Assembly (NCBI RefSeq): GCF_037975245.1
Contig: NC_092569.1
Span: 22,784,168 to 22,848,167, forward strand
DNA from: Apostichopus japonicus
Taxonomy: Eukaryota > Echinodermata > Holothuroidea > Aspidochirotida > Stichopodidae
Reading direction: 5' to 3'
DNA length: 64,000 bases
Shown: in pieces, positions 25,548 to 35,906 of the stretch
How the letters are laid out: each line of letters begins with the position of its first letter
Position numbering within the stretch: the stretch's first letter is position 1
The notes under the pieces: model-generated
Told to the model about the DNA's origin: nothing
Databases searched by the model: none
The model's input: the letters and a program-made list of their open reading frames with translations, nothing else
Program-made: the position numbers and the translations under genes

Positions 25548-25995
25548 AGGAAGGACATGACTAACATTTCTTCTGTCCCACCTCCTTCTCCCTTTGTTCC
25601 ACCCCCCCCATCACTCCTCTTCTCACAGCTCTCTTCCACCCCCTTTTTACTCCACACCCTTCTGTCTTTGTCCTTCTCCAGTTGATTCTCTACCGCGTTC
25701 CTTTAATCCTCTCTTTGTCCCTCCACTGTTTATCTCCTACCTCTCCTCTTCCCCTGTTGCCTTCTTCTCTCCATCCCTTGTCTACTAATCCCCTTACATG
25801 TATCTCATTGTGTTCACCGTGCTCATTAACCTGTATTCTGTGCGTGTTTTTGTCCATTCTGTTACTGTTACTTGTCATTTAGCCTCTGAAGAAGATCCTG
25901 CTAGGATCGAAACGTTAGGCCAACTTACTTTTACACATTCTATTACAAAGGCTCTCTAGTGGATAAGCAGTTTGCTAAAAAAAAATATGTATATT
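25548..25995 (+). mobile_element. short Penelope-like insertion carrying a hammerhead-like motif
   Basis: About 448 bases flanked by a 15-nt direct repeat with one mismatch (25533-25547 and 25996-26010). It holds a strongly pyrimidine-rich part (25560-25800) and then a CTGAAGAAGATCC...GGATCGAAACGT motif of the type common in Penelope-like elements. A second locus at 55590-55620 has the flanks joined with nothing between them, i.e. an empty site. No reverse transcriptase or endonuclease frame is present, so this is a non-autonomous or truncated copy. Confidence 0.6.
25881..25921 (+). ncRNA. hammerhead-like ribozyme motif, copy 1
   Basis: Stem I GCCT with AGGC; core CTGAAGA and GAAA; stem II GATCC with GGATC; minimal stem III AC/GT with GTT at the cleavage position. 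This matches the minimal type I hammerheads described for Penelope-like elements. One extra A lies between the CTGAAGA core and stem II, and GTT is a weaker site than GTC, so activity is doubtful. Confidence 0.5.
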
Positions 25996-26010
25996 TTGAG
26001 TTATTAGATT

Positions 26011-26654
26011 GTTAAAACAATGCATTAACGTCAAATGTAGCTTAAGATTTATCAAATGTTAAAAGTGAATATCGTAAAAACCCGAATAGCTATTGAAACA
26101 TATTCAACATTAATTGTTGTTTTGTTTCTTTACTATAAAATATCACAACGAAAAAGCTACCTTAGGTCATCTTTCAAGACACATGCATTGTTCTTGTGTT
26201 ATATATACGTTTCTATTTTTTTCTGTTCTACCTTACAATTACATTATGTACCTGAATGTGTTGTAATGACTTAACTATTGTTGCATGCCGACCGAGTTAT
26301 ATTTTACCTAGGCTGTTAACATATAAATTTAAACCACACCGCACCAACGTTTTGTTCTCTCCACCATTTCAGTTAATTATTGAAGAAAATCAACACCAAC
26401 GAAGGGTTAAGAGTAAAAATAAAAAAAAAATGGTATTGACTAGATGTTTCCATTCATCAATTATATTTACTGGGGAAAATCATGACATGAAATAAAGAAA
26501 AAAAAGGTCTTAATAATCCACTTTACAGTTTGGCTACATGAGTACGTTTAATTGGAAGAGCCCCCTCTAATTGCTTCAAATATATGTTTATCAATATATC
26601 ATATAAATTCGCCGATATTAACGCAATCATTTATTCAATAATACTTCGTTGTAG
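26011..26654. other. flank of the LTR element, repeat-derived
   Basis: AT-rich. A TAATTGGAAGAGCCCCCTCT stretch near 26550 recurs near 54400. The last 50 bases before the LTR resemble 53840-53882, which marks the pre-insertion site. No gene. Confidence 0.5.
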
Positions 26655-27389
26655 TGTAATATTGTGACGAGCCCGGCTCCTCCGATAGTAAAACTATATC
26701 GGGACTCGCGATAGAAAGGTACTGGGATATCTTGATGCCGTTTTTATGCTTCTTCAGGAGATGTCTCGAACGGAAGAAAACAATGAGTTCACAGAAAAAC
26801 AATTTGACAAGATCGGATTTGATTAATGATTCGGTATAATTTCTTCTCTGTCGATTCTCTTTACAAATAAAACTAAATTACAATGATTTGACTTGACTTG
26901 ACTCCGTCAATTAAACAATTAGAGGCAGTGATGAACTTTCGGCGGAGTGATAAATTTGCTGACCAAGTGATAAATTTGCTGACGGAGTGCCCAAACTTTC
27001 GGCCTCCTTTTACTTTTAAACCCTTACTTCTACAAAATCCCTCTGCGCACAATCAGGAGGCAGCCAATAACCTGACCATCCTGTATTAGCTTAATGATAT
27101 AAAAATAAGTGCGCTGGCACTGATCTGCCCTGATTGGTTGGGAGTTTGGAAGTCCATCCCCTTTCTATGGAAACTTCCATACCACGTGAGAGAACCTTCT
27201 CGAATGTTCCACAGACATAATGGAATCTATTTTGGGAAAAGGCCCTGTACCAAGATTCAATAAGATAGTTAAAAACTTCTCGTGGGAAAACTGAATCCAT
27301 GACCTAGATAAATACATAAGAGGCCCTGTAAGGTGTCTCGATGGAGTGTTTCGGTAACATCAAAGAGATGGTATCACTATTTCATAACA
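26655..27389 (-). repeat. 3-prime LTR
   Basis: 735 bp, TGTAATATTG to CATAACA on the plus strand, nearly identical to 35174-35906. Short open frames inside it are identical in both LTRs and are not genes. Confidence 0.95.
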
Positions 27390-27398
27390 TCCCCCTCA
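27390..27398 (-). other. polypurine tract
   Basis: Reads TGAGGGGGA on the minus strand, directly against the 3-prime LTR. This is where plus-strand DNA synthesis is primed in LTR elements. Confidence 0.8.
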
Positions 27399-28640
27399 AT
27401 CTTTTAAAATTTTTGGATACTCCAAAATTTTAACATCATACTGCTTTAACTTATCATTATCTCAAGAAGGTAGAGTACTGTAAGCTCATTCACTAATATT
27501 CATTGACTTCAATAAATGGCCTTCATATATCTCAAAGGTTAACATCTTGGTTACGAATTATTAAAAATGATCATATGGTATATACATTGATACTATCTCC
27601 ATGAAAATTTGTGTACCTTTTCAATATTGATGACATCATATGATGTAATCTAAAAAAAAAAATATCATTAAGATATCTTAAAGTTACATGACACAGCAAA
27701 ATATGCAGTATCTTTTACAAAATACATTTATGCATTTCATACATCAATAATACATTTATATCAAAAGTGAAATCATGCCGTGAATTGGGGAGAGATCAGA
27801 GAATACTAGACTTATAGTTATCTCTTAACTGAACAGAACACCTTAGCGTTCCATAAAAAAATTCGTATTTTAAAAAAGAACTTTAAAATATTACAAACTC
27901 ATTTAAAAAACCTCTTTAATGAAGGCATAGTTTCAAAACTGCTTTGAAACCTTGTGAATCATATACATTCACTTCAAGAAAATCAACAAAATGTGACTCG
28001 ATAGCATGGTGACCCTAGGTATGCACTCCGAAATGATCCAGTAAAGTACCAAAGTACTAGATATTCGATACCATAAAAGAGACTCCATAGACTATGACAT
28101 CAACAAATCTTTCTTCAAATTAACATAATACTTAACATCTTGTCTTTTCAACTTCATGATGAAATTTACTTTTGAATGAATATTTGAGGAAAAGAAAATA
28201 TATACATAACTTCCTCAAAAGATCTATACTTTCATTTGCTTCGATAACTGTTGCTGTAAGCAAAAGTTGCACATCTTCAATGCTGTCTCTAAATAGCCTT
28301 CAATATATAACATAAATGATGCAATGTAAATATCCTTAAAATATTTCTCAATATATGAAAACCCATGTTGCTAATGTTCCGGATATGTTCTAATTGCCGG
28401 GTAAACGTTTGAACGAATTCATAAGGAGAAATAAGGTATACTCATTACACATTTGTTATAAAAGATGAAACTAGGTCACTTGGTGGCGTTTTTAACAATA
28501 AAGCTTATATTGTTACACCATACAGTACAATGACTTCCACTTAATAGGTATGCAGGTAAATGCCATGACGCATTCCATTCATACAATCGTGGGTAAAACA
28601 CCTGTTCATCTGAACTTAAAGCATTATGCAGTTATACATA
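27399..28640 (-). other. long 3-prime untranslated region of the LTR element
   Basis: About 1.24 kb between the pol stop and the polypurine tract. No open frame of note and no env remnant on either strand. It is AT-rich. Confidence 0.7.
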
Positions 28641-31600
28641 TTAACCATATAATGTTTGCAACATCCTGCCTGGATTGCCTGTAATGTTCAATCCCTTTTC
28701 ATGGAGAAAATTCATTATTTCCTCTGTGTTAGAATATTTTCCTACATTCCACCAAAAATCATGACTCTTAAAGCCTGTTGGAAAACATGGTGTCTGATAG
28801 GTGACCAGAACCTGTAATTCACCCAATTTGTATCTAGCACGTTGGACTTTCATGTCTCCTCGTGGAGCATTTGCAAAAACCTTCTTTTGCCTTAATATGC
28901 TACCTTTCATGGAAGGATATGGAAGGGCTAATCCTTCATTATGTGCTCTATTCTCTAAAAAGGATGCAACATTCATTGGCTTAGTGCTCATAAGACACAT
29001 GATGTGATCTGAAGTTACCCCTGGCAAAATGTTACCAAACTCATCATGAAACTCAATATGTGCATCTTGCATGGCATTGACATTTTCTGCATTAGAAGTG
29101 TTACTACTCAAAACATTTCTCATTCGAGCAACCTTTTCACTTGATGAACCCTTTGTTTTCAAGACATTTCGCAATTTCTGAATGTTGGTGATATTCTTAG
29201 TTTCAGAAGATGCTCTTACAAAACATGGTTTAAGCCTGTTATAATTGAATACATCACTAAGAATTTCTCCTTTGAGCGTGGCCAACAAATAATGAGTCCT
29301 ATCTAAAACTTGATGGATTACTAGTGGTCCACACCATTCTGCAGCAATTTTGCGAGAGTTCGCAGTCAAGGAGGAAGACGTTGGCTTATACAGATACACT
29401 AATTGACCCGTTGAATAAATTGCACCTTTGTCTAGTTTTGCACTTATCTTAACATTTTGAGCATCTTGTTGCTTCTTTTGTAAGACTAACATTACCCTTG
29501 ACAAATGATCAAATCGTTTCTTTAACAATGCAGCATATTCTCCATGAGATTGTGATAATCCTGCCATTGGATTGAACGATAAATTTGTAAGATTTGGCGG
29601 CTTACGTCCAAATGCAAGTTCAAATGGGCTATAGCTACCTAACTGAGGAGAGGAAAATGTGTTATATGCATAGGCTGATGTTGGGACAAATCGTACCCAA
29701 TCCGTACCAAACTGGTTTAAGTTCACTTTGAGGAAATTTGAAAGAGTCTGAATGTGTCTTTCAACCTGTAAGCTTCCATGATTGTTTACACTGATGAACT
29801 TTTGTTCAATGCCTAAAGCTTTACTTAAGAGCTCCACTAATTTTCCTGTAAGAGAAGCCGCCGCATCACTTATAATACAAGACGGTGGACCAAAGGTTGT
29901 GACTACCCTCTGCAATAATGCTTCACATATTGTTTCAGCATCAAGAGTCTTAAGAGAAACACATACAACAAATCTAGTGATCTCATCACAAACAACCATC
30001 AAATGTTTAAATCCTGTAGCCGTTGTGGGCATAGTCTTGAAATCCAGACTAAGTCTGTCAAAAGGACGATAAGAATCAGGAATGCGAGCATGATATTGTC
30101 TCAATTTGTCCGGTTTCTTACGGAATTCTTGACAACGGAGACATGCCTGAATATAATTACTGATGTGTTGAAACATATTGCGCAGATAGAAATGCTGTCT
30201 AATGGTCAAATATGTACGCATTACACCCTGATGATTACTTAACAAGTCATCATGATATCGAGATATTATTTGTTCTACCATAGTCTCAGGTACGACTAAC
30301 TGAAGAGTCATCTTAGCATCATTAGTCTCATGCAAAAATATCCTGAATAACAAACTATTACATAACAAATAATCCTCTGCTTGAGAACGAACAGTTCTAG
30401 CATGCTTAACATTACTTGGAATAATGTCATGTGCAAGAAAATCATAAATTGGTTTGTAGTAAGGACAAGTTTGTTGTTGAATTTGCAACTCTTTTACATC
30501 AAATGGCAGATCATAATTTTTGATCAGCTTTCCTTGAATTGCCTTCATGACTTTATTCAATTCCTTTTGTTTTGGAATGTGCCCTGTAACCAAATGATCA
30601 ATGTTTGTTATGACTGGCTTTGGCTGAACAAATAATTCTGGTGGTGGTTCTCTGATTACCTCTTGTACCCTTTGTCTACTCTGATCCACTAATCTTGGCT
30701 CTGAAGGTTGAGAAACACTTGTAAAATTTGGCACAACTAATATGTCAGGGCTAAATGTATGTCGATTTTCACTCGGCATAGAAATAGTAGGCCTTTGAAT
30801 ATATGTTTCTCTCTTGTCATTAGAAACAACTGGTGTAGTCCTCTTTTGTGACTCAGATTGTGGTCTCTGTGTAACATGATCATGTGTTGCCATAGGAATG
30901 GATGTCCTTTCAACTCTGTTTGTTGATTCTTTGGCTGAGGAATCCTGCTTAGACTCCTTAGTGACTTTGTTCGGAAATAAATCTGGAACTTTGACTCCCA
31001 TTGACCTTGCCATTGACCTTGTCATGATTGGATTAAATGTCTCCTTAGGTGGAGTTGAAATATCCTCATAAGAACTGACCTCTTGAGCAACCTGATCTAT
31101 TTCAGAGTGAAATTCCTGTGGTGCTCTAGACAAATAATCTGCCAAAACCAATTCTGAGCCTTTCTTATAACCAACCTGAAATGTATATTCTGACAATTTG
31201 AACAGAAGTTTACGTAAGCGTGTAGTTGCTGGTTCTTGTTTTGACTTAAACAATTCAACAATGGCTGAGTGATCAACATATGCCTCAAATTCTACATTTT
31301 GCAATAAATGTTTGAATGCTGTCACATTAATAAATAGACCCATCATTTCTAATTCAGTTACACTATACCTCTGACATGCTGGTGGTAATATCTTAGAGTA
31401 ATATGCAATAATATTCTCTTTGCCATTAACTCTTTGTGTCAGGTATGATCCTGTTGCTACTCGTGATGTGTCGCTATATAATACAAAACGACCATATTTC
31501 TGTGGCATATGCAATATAGGTGGATTACACAACAACTCTTTAATATCTTGAAATGCACTCTGATGTTCCTCTGTCCATTTAAATACCTTTCTCTTACGAC

Positions 31601-33482
31601 TCAAATGATGTAATGGTCTCAATAGTGCTTGAATATTTGGGAAAAACGAAGCCACATAATTAACTGCACCTACAAATCGTCTTAATGACTTAACATTGTG
31701 TGGTTTCGGTGTGTTCCTGATTGCTGCACATCTATCATGTAAAGGTTGGATACAAGCCTCACCTTCTGGGGTTATTGAGAGCAAATGTCCCATATATCGG
31801 ACTGAATTTTGGAAAATGCTACACTTTTTCGGAGAGATTTTCAATCCGTTGTCCATTAAAACCTTAAAAATTGCCTGTAGGTGTTGTTTGTGAGATTGTT
31901 TGTCTGCACTGTACACAATAATATCGTCATGATGAGCAATACAGAACTTATTTGAATTTGGGATCGTTGCCAAAATATCATTAATTTGCGACTGAAAGAT
32001 CGCTGGAGATAAATTCAATCCCTGTGGTAAGCGTTTATAATAATAATGCTTTCCTCCATGAAATGAAGCAATACCTGTATATTGTTGTGCATGAACACTA
32101 AGTGGCAGACAGAAGAATGCAGACTTTAAATCAAGAACACCCAAAATTTTGGCTCCAGAGTACCCTATGGTACGGATAGTCTCATTCAGTAATGGAAATG
32201 GGTGATTGAGACGTTTTATCCTACTATTCAAGTAGCGAAAATCTGTGACAACTCTTTTGTCTTTTGTTCCCTTCTTTGGAATGAGGAAAACCGGTGAAGT
32301 ATAAGACTGATGTCCTACCGCTAAGATTCCTAATCGCACTAATTTGTCAAGCTCACTGGCGACAATGACTTTGTCCTCATCTGAAAGTCTATAGGGACGT
32401 ATGTAAAATGGCTCGTCATTAGTAAGAGTAATATCAGCCTCATAATTTGGACAGTGAGATAATTCACCATAAAGAGAAAATGCATCTCTATGAGAGTCTA
32501 GAAATTCATAAATGCTTTCTGTTTCTGAAGCATTTAGAATACTTTGTTCCAAATTAATGTTATCTCTCATGATTTCCTGTTCCGATTTGGAAACCAGGGG
32601 ATCATCGGCTGTCAAATGTGGATAACGATGTAAATTATATCGTGTAATTTCATCACGATTCTCTTTAGAGTTAGAATTGGTTTGAAAAAGAGACGGTTTT
32701 TCGATGTCTCTCATGACATTTAGAAAATCTAGAGAATCAGTAGGTATGTCTTCTGTGACCGTAATGATATCTGCTAAATCTATATGAGCCACTGTGCGAG
32801 AAGGATTCAGACAAAATTTCTGGTTACCCATGTTCCTTAGTAGAATCTTTGTTCTACCTTTATGCATTTTCACTAACATTCGTGAAGGACACATACGAGA
32901 TATTAGAGGAAACGGTTTAATAACCACATCTGCATTTCGTGCATATAGTGGAAGACGTCCCTGTACAGTAATGTATCTTTGCTGACCTGGGTAAATAACA
33001 AATCTCTGCACTGGCCTAAGGAAAACTTTGGCTTGTTTAATTCTAAAACAGTTTGTGGTAAAGTCCAAAGATCCATTCAATTCCTTCAGAGTTTGACTAC
33101 CTAAAATTAAGTCAATACCTGTCAGGTTTGCAGCAATTAAAGCAGAAAGCTGAAATTCATGACCTTGAATTTTGACCTGAAATGTTATCGTGCTATACGC
33201 ATGAATAAACTGACCATTACCCAACTTTAGGTTTACTACATCAACTGAGACTGGTTGTATAGAGGATAAATACTTTGAATTTTGCACTGTAGAAGAAGAA
33301 ATGATAGAGCGTGTCGCTCCACTATCAAACAACAATGAAATTCCTTTACCATCATGTAAAGTACCTCTTACAAAATTACGTGTGTCCAGTTGAATATCCA
33401 CATTACGGTCGTTCCCTGTATATCTAGAACTAGGAATATTAATATTCTTCCAAATATTATTTGCTTTACGTTTCGATCTTCC
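28641..33482 (-). CDS. pol: Pol polyprotein: protease, reverse transcriptase, RNase H, integrase
   Basis: One uninterrupted frame; the last 1586 codons run from a GTG at 33401 to the stop at 28641, and the frame is open upstream to 33482 with no ATG. Numbering from 33401: retropepsin motif DSGAT at residues 26-30; reverse transcriptase around 340-560, with PKKGTKDKR, VLDLKSAFF, LPQGLNLSP and the catalytic loop HHDD at 490-493; RNase H after it (LYSDTS, ELEMMGL, YVDHS). The integrase has a zinc finger ending C1087-x2-C1090, catalytic residues D1120, D1179 and E1214, and a GPLVI motif resembling the GPY/F module. It copies and integrates the element. Oddities: the usual Tyr of the YxDD motif is His, and there is no conventional start. 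Protein-level integrity suggests recent activity of the family. Confidence 0.95.
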   Translation of the reverse strand, partial: GRSKRKANNIWKNINIPSSRYTGNDRNVDIQLDTRNFVRGTLHDGKGISLLFDSGATRSIISSSTVQNSKYLSSIQPVSVDVVNLKLGNGQFIHAYSTITFQVKIQGHEFQLSALIAANLTGIDLILGSQTLKELNGSLDFTTNCFRIKQAKVFLRPVQRFVIYPGQQRYITVQGRLPLYARNADVVIKPFPLISRMCPSRMLVKMHKGRTKILLRNMGNQKFCLNPSRTVAHIDLADIITVTEDIPTDSLDFLNVMRDIEKPSLFQTNSNSKENRDEITRYNLHRYPHLTADDPLVSKSEQEIMRDNINLEQSILNASETESIYEFLDSHRDAFSLYGELSHCPNYEADITLTNDEPFYIRPYRLSDEDKVIVASELDKLVRLGILAVGHQSYTSPVFLIPKKGTKDKRVVTDFRYLNSRIKRLNHPFPLLNETIRTIGYSGAKILGVLDLKSAFFCLPLSVHAQQYTGIASFHGGKHYYYKRLPQGLNLSPAIFQSQINDILATIPNSNKFCIAHHDDIIVYSADKQSHKQHLQAIFKVLMDNGLKISPKKCSIFQNSVRYMGHLLSITPEGEACIQPLHDRCAAIRNTPKPHNVKSLRRFVGAVNYVASFFPNIQALLRPLHHLSRKRKVFKWTEEHQSAFQDIKELLCNPPILHMPQKYGRFVLYSDTSRVATGSYLTQRVNGKENIIAYYSKILPPACQRYSVTELEMMGLFINVTAFKHLLQNVEFEAYVDHSAIVELFKSKQEPATTRLRKLLFKLSEYTFQVGYKKGSELVLADYLSRAPQEFHSEIDQVAQEVSSYEDISTPPKETFNPIMTRSMARSMGVKVPDLFPNKVTKESKQDSSAKESTNRVERTSIPMATHDHVTQRPQSESQKRTTPVVSNDKRETYIQRPTISMPSENRHTFSPDILVVPNFTSVSQPSEPRLVDQSRQRVQEVIREPPPELFVQPKPVITNIDHLVTGHIPKQKELNKVMKAIQGKLIKNYDLPFDVKELQIQQQTCPYYKPIYDFLAHDIIPSNVKHARTVRSQAEDYLLCNSLLFRIFLHETNDAKMTLQLVVPETMVEQIISRYHDDLLSNHQGVMRTYLTIRQHFYLRNMFQHISNYIQACLRCQEFRKKPDKLRQYHARIPDSYRPFDRLSLDFKTMPTTATGFKHLMVVCDEITRFVVCVSLKTLDAETICEALLQRVVTTFGPPSCIISDAAASLTGKLVELLSKALGIEQKFISVNNHGSLQVERHIQTLSNFLKVNLNQFGTDWVRFVPTSAYAYNTFSSPQLGSYSPFELAFGRKPPNLTNLSFNPMAGLSQSHGEYAALLKKRFDHLSRVMLVLQKKQQDAQNVKISAKLDKGAIYSTGQLVYLYKPTSSSLTANSRKIAAEWCGPLVIHQVLDRTHYLLATLKGEILSDVFNYNRLKPCFVRASSETKNITNIQKLRNVLKTKGSSSEKVARMRNVLSSNTSNAENVNAMQDAHIEFHDEFGNILPGVTSDHIMCLMSTKPMNVASFLENRAHNEGLALPYPSMKGSILRQKKVFANAPRGDMKVQRARYKLGELQVLVTYQTPCFPTGFKSHDFWWNVGKYSNTEEIMNFLHEKGLNITGNPGRMLQTLYG

Positions 33483-33537
33483 TTACTTGGTACTTTGTCT
33501 GGAGTCACTGTATGATGAGTGCTATCATAAGTGCTCC

Positions 33538-34491
33538 CTAATGAAAATTCTGTGTTGGTACTTTGTTTACATTAGCCTCCATTTCATGGCTTAGGCGAAT
33601 TTGACAATATTGTGCAAAATGACCTCGATTTTGGCAGTAATGACATGTGATTGAAGGATTAAAATATGGTAACCTTCTCCTGTTATCATTACGACCCGTC
33701 CTAGGACCACGAGAATCACGAGAACTATATCTTTGCCTCATATCTTTTGGATTGTCTTGCGATTCTGACCTACGTGACTGATCAAACTTGGTCTCTAATT
33801 CCTGAATTTTGGTACACAACTCGTGTATCTCAGAAGATGCAGAAATAGTAGGAGTCTTAACAGAAGATGCTTTGTTGTGCATTGCCATAAATAGTTCGGA
33901 AGAAGCTGTGGGTTGACTTTGGATTTGTAAGTCAAAATAACATTGCACTTTCATGACCAAATCTGCAATTGTTGCTTGTGGTGATGCAGACATTAACACT
34001 GCTGAGCGGCATTGCAAAGGCAGGGTCGAGATGAATTTATCTCTAATTTGGTCCTCGCCATAACTTAATTGTGCTGCAGCTTTGAAAATTTTGACCAAAT
34101 GTGCTTGAGCTGTATCACCTGGCGTATAGCTTAATGCGTGAAATGCCTGTGATTTAGCGTAGGAAGAAGTGCCTGGACTGAAACGAGCAAGGAATTGCTT
34201 GCGCAGATCAGCAATAGTTGAAAAATTTTTGTTTTCAATCCAGAGTCTGGCTTGGCCTTTAAGTGTTCGCTTAAATATGCGACATATTTCATTTAATTCT
34301 TCCTCTACAGGGGTGGTTTGGGACGGCAATTTATGCACCTCTAAATAATCTTCAAATCCCAAATAATGAGCTTCAGCTAAATCTGCATCAATTACATCGC
34401 CCTGAAATCGTGATGGCAAAAAATCAGTGGGCCTATGTTTCTGCATAACCTTAACAGAGGTAGAAGTTTCCTGTTCACTGACGGACATCAT
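33538..34491 (-). CDS. gag: Gag protein with CCHC zinc knuckle
   Basis: 317 codons from ATG ATG at 34491 to TAG at 33538. The N-terminal two thirds resemble the capsid region of gypsy-type Gag (retrotrans_gag-like: GQARLWIENKNF, a LRKQFLARF stretch, then helical segments). A basic, Arg-rich stretch is followed by one zinc knuckle, C-x2-C-x4-H-x4-C, at residues 283-296. Gag would assemble the particle and bind the RNA. The pol frame lies in the +1 frame relative to gag and opens only 55 nt after the gag stop. Confidence 0.9.
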   Translation of the reverse strand: MMSVSEQETSTSVKVMQKHRPTDFLPSRFQGDVIDADLAEAHYLGFEDYLEVHKLPSQTTPVEEELNEICRIFKRTLKGQARLWIENKNFSTIADLRKQFLARFSPGTSSYAKSQAFHALSYTPGDTAQAHLVKIFKAAAQLSYGEDQIRDKFISTLPLQCRSAVLMSASPQATIADLVMKVQCYFDLQIQSQPTASSELFMAMHNKASSVKTPTISASSEIHELCTKIQELETKFDQSRRSESQDNPKDMRQRYSSRDSRGPRTGRNDNRRRLPYFNPSITCHYCQNRGHFAQYCQIRLSHEMEANVNKVPTQNFH

Positions 34492-35155
34492 GCCAAATAC
34501 AATTAGGCTAGTTACGAGTTTACAACATGAGCCTTTACTTAATTGAACACACTATCGACCGCAATTAAATACAAATAACAAATATGCAATACATGGACAC
34601 GATTAAAATAACTTATCGTTACACTCTGATCTCAAATAGGGGTTGGGATACAAATTGGCATGATTTCACTCACCCTTAAGTTTAACTAAGAACTGGTACT
34701 GGAAACGATGATTGAAGTCCCTCGGCTAGTAGTAGTAGTAGTGCAGTAGCGGCAGGTAGTAGCAGGTAGGTAGTAGCAGGTAGGCCTACATCTCGTTAGA
34801 ACTTCTGATTCGTTCGCCGTTAACATCGGGTAGAGTCTAGGCTTAGATCGCGAAAATGTTCAGTTCTGATGTTTAGAGCTGTAGTATGACTAACTACGTA
34901 CTAGTTGCGCGAATGTTCAAACGCGAACTGCATGCTGGGTTGATTAACGTTAGTGTACAGATCAGTGGTTCCGGTGTACAGACTTAGGCTAGTATAGGCC
35001 GTCTTCCCTCGTAGAGTGTTTCCGTTAGGCTAGGTCGTGAACATACGTCGTGTTCCTCGTTAGGTCTTCGGGCCAAAAAAAAAATCACCTGTTCGTTATT
35101 GAACGTAACGAACGAAAGTTGTGAAATGTTCCGTTACCGTTTTGTTCCTGAAGAA
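34492..35155 (-). other. 5-prime leader of the LTR element
   Basis: Non-coding stretch between primer binding site and gag, more GC-rich than the surroundings. It contains a short TAGTAG / GGTAGTAGCA repeat tract at about 34727-34788. Packaging signals would be expected here but cannot be recognised by eye. Confidence 0.7.
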
Positions 35156-35173
35156 AGCAACCGATCTCCACCA
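35156..35173 (-). other. primer binding site
   Basis: Directly after the 5-prime LTR the minus strand reads TGGTGGAGATCGGTTGCT. The TGG start pairs with the CCA end of a tRNA, as expected. I could not match the rest to a particular tRNA 3-prime end from memory. Confidence 0.7.
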
Positions 35174-35906
35174 TGTAATATTGTGACGAGCCCGCTCCTC
35201 CGATAGTAAAACTATATCGGGACTCGCGATAGAAAGGTACTGGGATATCTTGATGCCGTTTTTATGCTTCTTCAGGAGATGTCAGAACGGGCGAAAACAA
35301 TGAGTTCACAGAAAAACAATTTGACAAGATCGGATTTGATTAATGATTCGGTATAATTTCTTCTCTGTCGATTCTCTTTACAAATAAAACTAAATTACAA
35401 TGATTTGACTTGACTTGACTCCGTCAATTAAACAATTAGAGGCAGTGATGAACTTTCGGCGGAGTGATAAATTTGCTGACCAAGTGATAAATTTGCTGAC
35501 GGAGTGCCCAAACTTTCGGCCTCCTTTTACTTTTAAACCCTTACTTCTACAAAATCCCTCTGCGCACAATCAGGAGGCAGCCAATAACCTGACCATCCTG
35601 TATTAGCTTAATGATATAAAAATAAGTGCGCTGGCACTGATCTGCCCTGATTGGTTGGGAGTTTGGAAGTCCATCCCCTTTCTATGGAAACTTCCATACC
35701 ACGTGAGAGAACCTTCTCGAATGTTCCACAGACATAATGGAATCTATTTTGGGAAAAGGCCCTGTACCAAGATTCAATAAGATAGTTAAAAACTTCTCGT
35801 GGGAAAACTGAATCCATGACCTAGATAAATACATAAGAGGCCCTGTAAGGTGTCTCGATGGAGTGTTTCGGTAACATCAAAGAGATGGTATCACTATTTC
35901 ATAACA
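35174..35906 (-). repeat. 5-prime LTR
   Basis: 733 bp, TG...CA ends, nearly identical to the copy at 26655-27389. It should hold the promoter and polyadenylation site of the element; neither is evident by eye. Confidence 0.95.

Larger units (their letters stand above)
26655..35906 (-). mobile_element. full-length Ty3/gypsy-type LTR retrotransposon
   Basis: 9252 bp, transcribed on the minus strand: 5-prime LTR 35174-35906, primer binding site, leader, gag, pol, long 3-prime untranslated part, polypurine tract, 3-prime LTR 26655-27389. The ends are TG...CA, flanked by the 4-bp direct repeat GTAG (26651-26654 and 35907-35910). The order protease, reverse transcriptase, RNase H, integrase is that of Ty3/gypsy elements. 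No env-like frame is present. The LTRs differ by only about three substitutions and two single-base indels by eye, so the insertion is young. The sequence at 53860-53940 is a related locus without the element. Confidence 0.95.

Noticed and set aside
26898-27300. Open frames within the LTRs
   Set aside because: Identical in both LTRs because the LTRs are identical; no motif, not separate genes.
27399-28640. An env gene after pol in the LTR element
   Set aside because: Searched both strands; only short frames, no signal peptide or transmembrane pattern.
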